A stretch of 64,000 bases of DNA from Symsagittifera roscoffensis (lineage: Eukaryota; Xenacoelomorpha; Acoela; Convolutidae). Below, in pieces: positions 35,701 to 47,700 of this stretch. The position numbers and the translations under genes are program-made. Under the pieces are notes generated by a model. That model made no database searches. It was given only the letters and a program-made list of their open reading frames with translations, and was not told the DNA's origin. How positions within the stretch are numbered: the stretch's first letter is position 1; every line of letters starts with the position of its first letter. The DNA lies in assembly GCF_963678635.1 (NCBI RefSeq), contig NC_087067.1, positions 51,080,233 to 51,144,232 of the forward strand. Direction: 5' to 3'.

Positions 35701-38700
35701 TACACTCTGTGTCAAAATTCTTTCCTATCCGTGGGGGTGGCCGGAACTATAAAAGCTATGAATCAATATTGTTAATCAAATCCATCAAGTAAATGACCAA
35801 ACTAAATAAAAATTCGGTTAGAATTTAGCATGCGTTTTGTTAAGTAACGAAGTAGTAATATCCTTTAGGAACCAAGAGGTAACTTCATGTATTAGTAGTA
35901 TAAGACTTAATTATCTTGAGGGGAATGTGTAAGCCTTCTTTTAGTAAAGTGTTCGTGTTTGTTGTTCAGGAGGCCGAACTGCTCTTAATGCGAAGCTGGT
36001 GGTTGAAGGACTTGGCAGTGAGCACTTACACGGACATGGCGGAGAAGCTGAGTGTGCGGGGGTCTGTTGGTCAGAGGAGCAACAGTTCCAGCCTCCCCTC
36101 CCCCCTCCCGTTCCCCTCCTCCTCCTCGTCCTCCTCTTACCCTTATCCATATCAGTACCAATACCAGGTAAACTTAATCAAAACTTAATTGGCCCATTTT
36201 TTGTTGCCAATTTTTTTGCGTATTGACGTATTTCGTTCTTTTGTGCCTAGCAATTTAAGTAATGCTGTCTGAATTTTTAAATACTTCTTGAAAATAATTC
36301 GAAATTCTAAATTCATAGAGTATAAAGAGTGAATTAGTTATTCATTCATAGCTCCTACGCCCTGCCTCTTTTCTTTCAATAGAATTTGTGAAAGGTATAA
36401 AATTAAGCGCCCTTTTTCCAATTAATTTCATTTAAAAAGGCCACTGCGTTACCTGTTGATTTTTCTGCCCTCGAAGAAAAGATGGTTGAAAGGACATAAT
36501 GATGTATAAATATGCTCTTTTTTCATGACTTAAATTAAAGTAGTTGACATTCGGAAGAAATAAGTTGCAATTTTGTTACGTTTTTTGTAAATAAAAATTG
36601 GGGTTGTATATTTAAATCACCGTAAGCTATGCAAACATTAACTGTGGCAAAGATCATACATGCTTTGTGTAATTATCAATCGATTCGGCAAATACATTTG
36701 TATTGTAGCGTTTAACATTCTTTTTTTTTACCAGTGCCAGTCTTCGACGACATCTACGTGTGGGAGTGGATTGAGTGGCGTTACCTGTGGGGGCAGTGGG
36801 GTCAACCAATCACAGCAGAGTGTTTGCAGTGGAAGTAGAAGCGTCCTTGTAGCTCCTCAGCCTGTTTCTTCTTCTTCTTCAGCTGCTGCACGACACCACC
36901 ACTCACACCATCAGATGACCCCCTCCTCCTCGCTCAATGAGTCATCATCCTCTTATAGGTGAGTTGGGGGTTACATGACAAAAGATCCCTTACCTTAAGA
37001 TCCCAAACGAGAAGATCCCAGTCAATAAAATACCATTCCAAAAGATACCTCGTTCTAAAATTGCCCACGACATAAGATACCATAATAAAATAACAAAGAA
37101 TCTGAGAATTGAAAATAACGCGGTTAATCGATCAAAGCAAAAACAAAGCGTCGGTTAAAATAAAAGAAACGGCAAAAATTTTGCTGCACAAATTTCCAAC
37201 ATAAATGACCTTGCTAATCATTTGGCCTTCACATTGAAACTCAAACTTCAAAAAATCTTAGACTACAAATGAACTTGAAAAGGGTTTCCAATTAATCAAA
37301 ACCAACTTTGCCAAAAATGGCCTGATTTTCCAGACAACTTTAGTCGGTACGAAATTGAAATTGAGTTTATTCAAAATTCTAAAGCTTTGAAATCCTTTTC
37401 ATTACATTACGGATAATTTGCCATTCTATTTGATAAAAAATATCAATGCTCAATTTTAATCAACCTTTTTGCTAGGCTTAAAACTCAAAGAGCCGTCAGG
37501 CCCCTACCCCAACCTAGCGTCCCGTAAATAAGGTCAATTGCTCTGGGATCAAATTGCTAGAGACAGCATTTTTGAATGCGATTCGTAGTATTGCGTTTCA
37601 GCGTTCTCTGGGAGGGTGCAAGGAGACGTCTATAAAGAAGTTGATCAAACAAATTTAAATTTAAGAGAAATTAGTCAAAAACTAAAACAAAATTTAATAG
37701 GTTAAATGGGCAAGTGAACGGATATAAGACAATAAATTAGAGTCTGTGTATGAACTTTTTCATTCAGATCACAGTACTTTTTCCGGGATAAGTTGATAGC
37801 ACCGCTGGATGCTTTCAAAATATTGAATTTTTGATTGGAGGAATCCAGTTGAATTGTTTCAAGAAACGTGTATATATATATTGAAGGATGGCTGCCTTGA
37901 AACAAAACGGTGATACCTAGATGCCACCCTTCAACTGCATTTGTGGTTCGGGCTAGACCACACACAGAATTTTAAAAATGGTTCCATAAAGAAATAAGAG
38001 TAATTTTCGGCCAATCAAATCCCCTTAAATGTACGTTTTTTGGAAATAAGCCGTGAGCTTGTCTAATTTTTTGAGATCGTTTTGTGAAATATCTAGTTTG
38101 ATTGCCACAGTGCATATTTCCTCAATTACTAGGTCGAACTCAATTTCCACTTTTGACTCCGGAACAAAACTAAGCGCAGGAATCCTATTCAACGTTAAGA
38201 CTAGCTTGCTGTTTGATTCGTAAGTCTTTTTAAGGCTCAATTTGGATATTTTCCTCATAAAGCTCTGTCATAGGTGAAAATAGCGTCCTTTAATGTAAGT
38301 TTCGTAATGAGACGCAAAAGCACTCAACGCCGCAATTTGAAAATCTATTAAATTTTTTTCCGGGATTACGTCACCGATAAGCGATTTATGTGCGGCTAGG
38401 AACTTGTTATAGGTTATTAAGCGCTTGTTATAGGTTGTTGAGCAAAGCGTAGACGCAAAGCGGATAAAACCCGCCAATCTCGACGGGCACAGTGTAGAGC
38501 TGGTAAAACTGACTGGGGCAAATTTAGAAAGTACCGTCCACAAGCCAGGTTCTGTTGTAGAATTTGAGTGCAGTGAGGTTTTCAATGTCGCCAAAATTTA
38601 ATATGCGTTCCGTATCTTGTATTCCGCTATCAAAAAGACAAAATTGCTTAAAACGATTGGGTGTTTCGAAATGACGGCCATATGTGGCAATAATGGGCAG

Positions 38701-41700
38701 AGATGTTTTTTTTTTACTTCTGTTGAAAGTTCGCGTTATCGACGACCGGCAGGGCAAACACAGTTGAGTTGCTTTGTCGTCCTGTACCCATTGCAAACTA
38801 GCTGCGATGATCTGGCTGTTTGCTGGATTAAGTTGATTCCTAACTGTCTCCTTCATTTGCTGAACTAGTTGCCGAGCGTCCTGCGTTGAGCTCGTGACTA
38901 TGCTCGTTGCTGTTTGAGATAAGGTCGCTCCCAGAAGTGATTAAAGTTTTTAGACATATGATCTCCATTTGCTGCAGCGCCAGTGTGTTGTTGTCTTCGT
39001 ATCATGTTTTTTTTTGAAATTCATGGCCATCAAGATAAATCAGTGTTTGGCTTTTTTGTGAGGTTCCCCAAGTAAAAGAACTCATTTTTGACTATTCAAT
39101 GAGTTAAAGAGTTTTAAAGAATGCAGAGTGTATACATTTTCAGTTGATTTGTTCTAATTCAATGCAATATTAACACTAAATTAAACACATGCTGGCTCTA
39201 TGTTACTCTCAAAAATGAGTCCAGTTTAAAGTTAGTTGTCTTACATTTGCGTTGTTCTTTAATAGCGCGAACCTAACTGAGATATCATTACTCCAGGTTT
39301 ATTTCTGCTTACTTTTTGATCATGATTTTTATTCATAATTCATGGGATATTTTTTGATTGGCACGGGATCGTATGGTATGGGAGCTTTTAGTATGGTATT
39401 TTTTGTCCTGACACCGAGTTGGGGACTACTTAAGGACAATTATTTGAGACTATTATTTAACAATTTTCCGGTAAACATTTACCCGCTGCTCCCAAAAAAG
39501 CTAATCAAAAGTCGTCTAATTGAAGTCTCACTTATGTATTTACTATTCGGGTGGATATGTTTGTATCGAATTAATCAATTGTTTTTCTCAGGATGGCATT
39601 ATTTGTATATCTATAAATAGTGATTTACTTGGCAGTGTTTTGTACTGATTGCAGTAGTCTGACGGAGGCAGATCAGAGCAGAATGAAGAGAAGAAAGGAC
39701 TCCTCTATAAGCAGCAACTCCTCCTCCCTCATAGTGTCGGCTGAGGTACACACACACCAACACAGAGACAGAGACAACAGAATGAACCAGCGATCCAATT
39801 CGCCACACTTTGTTGTCGGAGACGAAAGAAAGACAAATTATCAACACAATCACAATCAGATAAAGGTAGTCGAACAACAGTGCATGTTTTTAGAGCAGAA
39901 GAGGAAAACTTTAAAACCGAGATAAAAACTCACTCTCAGAGCACTGAAAATTTCATTGTACTAAAATGTTTTGCTGCATATTTAAAAAATGTTCTTTCTT
40001 TCAAACTAGTACACCGGCAGATTTATGGGGTGGTTGGGGGGGGGGGGGGGGGGGGGGGTTGCGGCGTACGCCCTTCTTTTTAGGATTCGTTCGACCCCCT
40101 GCCGACCCCCTTTGTACTATTTTGCGATATCTATTCTTGGCAGAGTGACCTTAAAATTTTGAGGGAAGAGCATTCGCCGATAACACGCGATGTTTTGGTC
40201 AACATTTTCCAAAAGTGCCCTAAAGCGCCTTTTTGGGTCTGTTTTTGAAAAATTTGCCTGTGGTCTCTATAGTATTTTCGCATAGTAATTTGTGGACGTA
40301 AAAAAGGTCGACAAAACTTTTTTTGCCTGAAGTTTTTTGGAAAATCCGCCGACACCCACCCCCCGCTAGAGAAAATTCTAGATCCGCCCCTGAAATAGTA
40401 TGCGCTCAGACCATTGTGCTGTGAATGAAAGCAAGCACTCTGCTCCTGTCACTTGTAATATAATGTCACTGATCCATTGCATACCGACAGTCGAAATCCT
40501 TGCTGTACGACGAAATGAATTGTTTTGTTTTTACAGAACGATGGATCGCAGTCAATGGGAGATGATTGTAATTGCAGCCTGCACGAAGTGTCAACGAACA
40601 TGATGAGTAGCTACAAGAACACAAGTGGCGAGTTGTCTATAACCTGTTCTAAAAGAGACGACAGTGACTTGTACCCTGTGACTTGCGAGATCTGTCTGTC
40701 ACCGGTGGACATCTCGGACCCCTGCAACTCAGTGGTTAATCTGTCCTGTAACCATTGTACATGCTACGCCTGTTGGCTAGACTACATGAGAGTGCACGTG
40801 ACCAAAGAGAGAAAGTGCACCGTGGAATGTCCGGTGTATCAGTGTGAACAAATTCTGTCCTCATACAAGGTACAAATAAATGATCGGTTTTGGAATAAGA
40901 ATATTTCGCGCTCCTATGCTATCGATTTTTGCTTGGCGAAAAGTTTGTTTACATATTTGAATTTCGAGAATCATGTCAATATGAAAAAATTCCTGATCAA
41001 TAACACGTTCTCAATAACAAATCGGTCGTACTTGGAAAATTTTGTCAGATATCAATCATGAACTGATAATTCTATCTAATTTTTATTAGACATAAATTTT
41101 TTGGCAATTTTTAAGGAAGCTGTAAAATTGGTTATCCATGAGACTGGGTTTGTCAAATTTATTGCTGTTGCTTTTTTTTTGTGGTGAATAAATATCTAGA
41201 AGCTTCATGATCAATTATATTTTGTTAGGTTGAGAAGCTCATCAGATCCCAAATGGACTTCGAATCTGGTGGTGGAGACTCCTCAATGTCGACTGTATCT
41301 GTGATGCAAGATGTCCACAATTTGATCAGACTGTTAGAAGAGAACAGAATAGAGAGATTTGTGGAGCTGTATGAGGGGATGAAGTGGTGTCCAAATGCCA
41401 ACTGTTCCTTAGCTGTCAAACTGCCAAAGTTCTTGTCCAGAAGGCCGGTAAGTGTTTGTTTCAATAGGAACTCTTTTTGCTAGTCTATTTACATATACAA
41501 ACTGGTTCCTTTTTCAGTCTTAGCTTAAATGATACACAATCATGGGACAAAGAAGTTCCAAGTTTTAGTTTGAAACAATGAAATGAGGAAGCTCACGTTT
41601 TATTTGTCATTATTTGTGTAACTACTTGAAATTCAGTGCTGAAAGGCTGACATATGATTAATGAAACTATTTTAAAACTCTTGTCTTATCAAACATATGA

Positions 41701-44700
41701 TTGTGTCTAATCATTTCAAATTCATTCATACTCAAATTCGTTTTTAGTTTTCTTTCGAGCTAACTTCAAATTCAATTGCTAAACGGGAAGGCAAATTTCA
41801 TATTCAGATAACAAAAACGCTAATGACGGGAAGGAATGCGCTTGATCATTTGTTTCCATTTTTAAATTGCCTTTTGATCAAAGACTCATGTTTGTTGAGT
41901 TCATTGAAAAAGGTTCAATCGTAGTACGTTCTTGGTTCGGAAAGCTTCATGGTTATAACACATGCACATGCTTGTGGTATGATACGAATTCGCTTTTTTC
42001 CAATCGAAGTTCACAAATTTTTGTTCAACTTTTGTGTTTAGTTTTAGTATCGCGTACTGCTCAATTTCCATTTGGCGATTTAAAAAAATAGTCACTATTT
42101 AAACCGCATTCATTACTGCCTGGTATTTGATACTAGAGCGTGTGAACTTTTGATGACGATAAAGCGATTGGTGCAAATGTCAAAGAATATGATTTGTTTT
42201 ATAGCTTCCCGTGATTTAAACTCCGTAGTTGGCTATTCTATTCTAGAGTCAATGAACCTAGTGAAGACTCTTATATAGGTATGATTTTTGTGTTTTTCAG
42301 GAAAAAGTCAAAGTTTGAAAGTTTGTTAACTGTAACATTTGATTTTTTGTTACAGTTTGAATTTTAAAGTTCAGTTAGTTTCCTTTCCTTTGATGAAGGC
42401 AAACTCCACCATCGAACAGCAAAAGTGTAAAGGTCACAAAAATGTGATTGAATTCTATTTTGGAAATTGGATATTAATTTTCAGATTTCTCAGCGGAATA
42501 AAAAGTTTATCTATTGATCCAGTATATTCAAATTGGGTTAGTTATATCAAAAACAAGGGCAATCATATTTTGTTCTTGAAATTCAAGGAACTTTAAGGCC
42601 ATATATAAGTGCTTGAAGTTTCTCCGAAAATTAAGTCTGTTTTTTTTTTCTGTTTTCTTGCATTTATTGGCTCTTTTCCAGCTTTATGTTGTATACGTTC
42701 CTTTTTTTAACGAAACAAATTTGTTTTCAGTATATTTTGCAATCATTTGGTTGCGTTTTTGGTATCTATCGAAACAATGCCAATTAATTAGCATCTGTAG
42801 CTGATTTATTGGTGGTAAAGTTCAATAGCAACTGTAGCTGCTGTATTGACAGCTACTGTTCATGATTTTCAAGCAATCGTGGCGCAAATGCGAGGAATTG
42901 TGAATTCAATCTTCCGGTCGGAGCAAGATTTCGGCTCATAGCAAACAAAAATTGACTATTTTTTTGGCTCAACATTGCTGGCTTTGTTACAGCTTTGTTT
43001 TTGCTTTGTTATTGCTGGCTTTATTACAGCTTTGTAAGTTATATTTCAATGCTCAAATTAACCTTCAATTTACTTCCTTGGCATGTTTTCTTTAGAAGGA
43101 ACTTGATTCAAGACAAAATCAAGACAAATCTAAAAAAATTCGTTTAATAATTTTTCATGTTTCGATTTTGCGGTTTTCGTCTCATTTTCTGTCTGCTAGT
43201 TCACCATGCTGCTTTTTTGTTTTATCCTAAATGTTGAAAAGCTTGTGTTAGCGAAGTGCTGCTTCGCCTCTCTGACAAAGCTGCTTTTGTGTCCAGACTT
43301 ACTTTTTGCACTTTTTAAAATACTTTCATGCTCATTTTTGCCTGTGTTTCTTTTTTTGTTTGCTGTTTTTAAAACATACTTTAATTTTTTTTAAGATTTG
43401 TGCGCCACAAGAGATTGTTATAAATAAGTGCGCAAAATTTGAGACACTCATTTTGGTCGTTTTTTTCACAGCAGAAGATCTTTCAGGCTCAAATTTGTTT
43501 TTCGCTTTTCGTCGTAAGTGATTTGATGTCAAGATGAATTCGAATTCAAATTCACTTGACAAAAGTATGTAAAATTACGTTTTTCAATAACGGAAGCGCA
43601 GTTGATGAAAAAAACGTATGACTTAATTTCGAAAGTGTCTCCGCAAGTTACTCATTTATCTTTCGGAATGGTGTTCTCAAATTGGGTAAGTGTTATCAAA
43701 AAAGAGACTTAAAAGTTTCTTGAAAATCAAAGAGCTCCAAGGCGATATGTTTTTTCTATATATAAGGAAATGAGTCTTCACTTTTTTCTAACCCAAGTCG
43801 CATAAGCTAGTGCCTCCTTCTCATAAAAGCCAAATCTGTATTCTTGGCGGGTATTTGGATGACAGTATACTCATATAGCTCAACTGCTAAGGTAATATTC
43901 GGTAGGTGCAATTCCCTTAGTGTTTTTTCTCGTTTTTCATTTACTTTCTTTTGCTTATTATTTAATTTTATTTTGCTATTTAAAAGCTCCCATGAGCCGT
44001 TTTTCGTTGTTTTGAAGTGCAGTTTCTCCAGAAGGAAATTTTCCCAATAACTGATTCTTTCAATTTGGTTTTCTAGAGTTCGTTGACACTTTTACGACTG
44101 TCTATTGTCTTTATTAAGAGTCGATGAATGTATTTTAATAACTTATTTTTGGACCGTGATGATTTAGTCTTGTTTTTTTTTCAGGAAAAATCCTAAAATT
44201 TGTCCAGTCATAGATTTATATTTTCTTGCGGTTTGACTTTTATTTTAAAGTTTAGTTCATATGTTATACCAGGGGCGGATCTAAGATTTTCTCGAAGTGG
44301 GCGGATTTTCACAAAATTTTTCAAAATTTTGACGACTTTTTTTTAGGTCGACCAAATTGATTTTTCGAGCTCTCCCCAAGCACTGTTTTGCCCCCACTTT
44401 GGCTAAATTTTCTGCGCCGCAGGCAAGTTTTTGAAAAACAGTCAAAAAATTTTTGACAAAAAATAGCGTTTTTTTTTTGGCGCGCGCTCCCCCTCAAAGT
44501 TAGTATATATTGGCGCCTTTAGAAAAATTTTAGGGTCGGTCGGCAAAAAATGGATTTCTGAAAAAGTATCAAAATGGGGACCCTTTGGGTCGGCAGGGGG
44601 TCGAATACCTGAGGAGGGGGGGGGGGGACGCATTGATCCAATTTGCGTATTGATCCAATTTTCTCAAATTAGTTCATTTTGTCTAAAAGTTTCAGTTAAA

Positions 44701-47700
44701 AATTGTTCTTGAATTTCAAAGAGCTTAAAGACCAACTATTTTTCTTCGAAATTTGAAAATTCAGAGTCAGTATATGTTTTTTTGTTTATTTGCGTTCATT
44801 GAGTCTTCCAACTGTCTGTTGGCAATGTTTTGTTTAGTATCTTTGAATATACGCTTAGTTATCTATACGCTTAATTAAAGCACTGTCACTGTTGTCTGTA
44901 TGTCTTAATTAGTCCCGTCTTTACGTAACATGTGTATAAATTGTGTTTTGTTTTTGCAGTTTTTTTCACTTGTTTAGGAAGTGCAGGTTCGTATCTGTTC
45001 TCGGCAGCGCAGTTCTCTCGCTAGCGTAAATTTAATTAAATTTTGAAATCCGCGAAAAGAAAGAGCATTCATTTCTGCCTGTTACTCACAGCAACCATGT
45101 TTCTTTTAACTCTGTAGTCTAGGAGTAGAATGTTTTAGATTTTGAAGCCGCAGGCTTGTTTGCATCTCGCATGGTGCAAATTCAGCTTTTGAATGTTGAC
45201 TTTTGTTAGTTTTTAAAGCTTTTTGTCGCTATTTTCTGACTAATGATTGCAAACTGCAGCTAAACCTACGGTTATGACTACCTTTTCATCCAAATTAGAA
45301 GCGATCTTGAAGCGATTATTTTCAGAGTGTCTAAATAGTTTTTATGGTTCTCAAAACAAATGATTCGATAGCTGATGGCGTCAACACTGATTCACGTGTT
45401 CTAATTCTCTGGCTGAATAAAAATTGCAAGTGGTGCCGGATGAATCAATTGCGGTCGCTAGTTGTCATTGACTTGTGATTACTTTTGTCGGTCGAGCAAT
45501 GACGGTCGCAGGGCAATTTATCTTTTTCCGACCTCACCTATTCAGTTTTACCATATAGCATTTTACCCTATGTACCAATTTAACCTACGCCATTTGAACC
45601 TGCGCCAAATTACCCCACAGTTAAATTTTATCCTTTATCAAATCAAGTGTTATGAAAGTGTCAATTCTTTTGAGTTCTACTAAATAGACTCATAATTTGG
45701 CTCGGTTAATCATCTCAGCACTTTGTGGACTCGATTGAAGATTTTGATCCACAAAAAAAAACATTTAACACAATTAGCAGTTATAAATCCCAAATATCAA
45801 TAAGTAAAAAGAAATTGAACTAAAAAATTGAATCTTTTTATTTGTTGCAGTTCTATACCCGATGAGTCAAATACACAACAATACTATGCAAGTTGCCATC
45901 TACACAACGACCCCGGAAAAACAGTACTCGATACTGCTAACCCCTTCCACAGATATATAAAACCTTCCTTCAAAATCTCCGTCTATTGTTTTTTTTTAAC
46001 AATCTCAACTTAAACTGTCCCCCTCCAAATACTCAGTAGCTCTATTCTCACTCGACTAAAAAGACTACAAAACTCACCCTGAGTCCAAATCCAGAACACT
46101 TTGCTCCCAATGGACCACAACTCCACAATCTTAGGATTCAATTTCGTCCATTCATGAAATACCCACTACACTGCAAGGCACAAGCTACTAAAAGCAAGTA
46201 GCGTACCTCGGTCCTGAAAGCGCTAGCTGGCACCCCCTGGGGAAAAAAGGAAATGCTTCTAATTACGCACAAATCTATGGTTAGACCAGTCCTAGAATAC
46301 GCTTCCTCAGCGTGGTCACACGCAGCAAGCCCTACCGGCATTCAAAGACTACAGACTGTACGAAACGCCGCACTGTAACTCGATTCACCAAAATGACCAA
46401 AATCGATCACATACATAATGAATGCCTTATCTTTCCCGTACCATACCGCAAGAAACTATTTTTCTTCCAATACTATGCAAGTTGCCATCTACTCAACAAC
46501 CCCGAAAAAACAGTACTCTATACTACCAACCCCTTCCACAGACATATAAAACCCTCCTTCAAAATCTACAATGCAAGATGCCTGACTTGATCTGCCCTAA
46601 TGAATATATAATCATGAGAGCCAAATTCCATTTTCACAAAAATACTCCAAATACGACTGGTTTCGAACTAGATTGAAACTGTCTCCATACTTCAAACACG
46701 ACAGAATACTCACCGAAAACCTGCCACTAATCTCCTCAATTGAATTACCACTGAGTCGCAAAACTTGTTCCAGATTAGCTCAACTACGCTCGGGCTGCTC
46801 CCCCCCACTTCATTCCTATCTCAACAGACTTGACCCAAATCTCCCCCCAACGAATGTCTAAAGTGCTTCAACACCGCACACGAACCACTTCTTTCAATGT
46901 CCCCAAAACCCTACTACACAATACGTTTTCACTCTGGTCTAATCCTGTCGAAGCTGCTGCCTTCTTCGGGTTGGATCAGCTTTCAAACAACTCAGTCGAT
47001 CTTGGTCTTGTTGGCCAGCCCTGTCGAATCATCACTGACTCATAGCTTCGGCTATGAAGCCAAAACCGTTCCTCTCTCTGGTGTTCCGCAGATACGGTAT
47101 ATACGAAATCAGACACCACATCCATAGCTTTGCTATCCTCTACCCGAAACGGGCGCCGAAATCAGAATCACGAGACGCCTCAGTTAATGGAATGACATTC
47201 TTCCATTGGAAGTACTGAAAACAACCAAAACTAAGAAATCAACCTTCCCTGAAGGACTGAACTAACGAGTTAACAATTCTATACGAAAACGACAACAATT
47301 TTTAACAAAATTGGTCCGAAATGACGAAAGTTTATACTTAGTCCCTCGAAAAGGCAACAACAAGCACGAAATATAATAAACAAAATGAAAAACAAAAACA
47401 CAGCGAATAAAATCAAATGCAAAATCTACTAGTGTGAGTAGGTGTAACAAATTTTAAATATTCATGAAAAATGCCGTAATCGACAGGAAGCTGGTTTGAA
47501 AGGCAATGCCTTGGTTAATTTCTGGTGAATGCGCATTGAAGAAAAATTTCCTTTGAAACATACCCGGTTTGACCAAAATTTATCATTTAATTTGCTTATA
47601 TGAAAAAAGATATATACAATTCGATGTAATTCCATACGTACAGGAAAATATTTGAATTTGCGAAACTATTTTCCATACATGAAAATTTCATGAAAAGCTT

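Noticed and set aside
40870-41061. Extension of the exon 7 frame past its donor
   Set aside because: Codon use turns intron-like, and the next exon fits the donor at 40,869 in phase.
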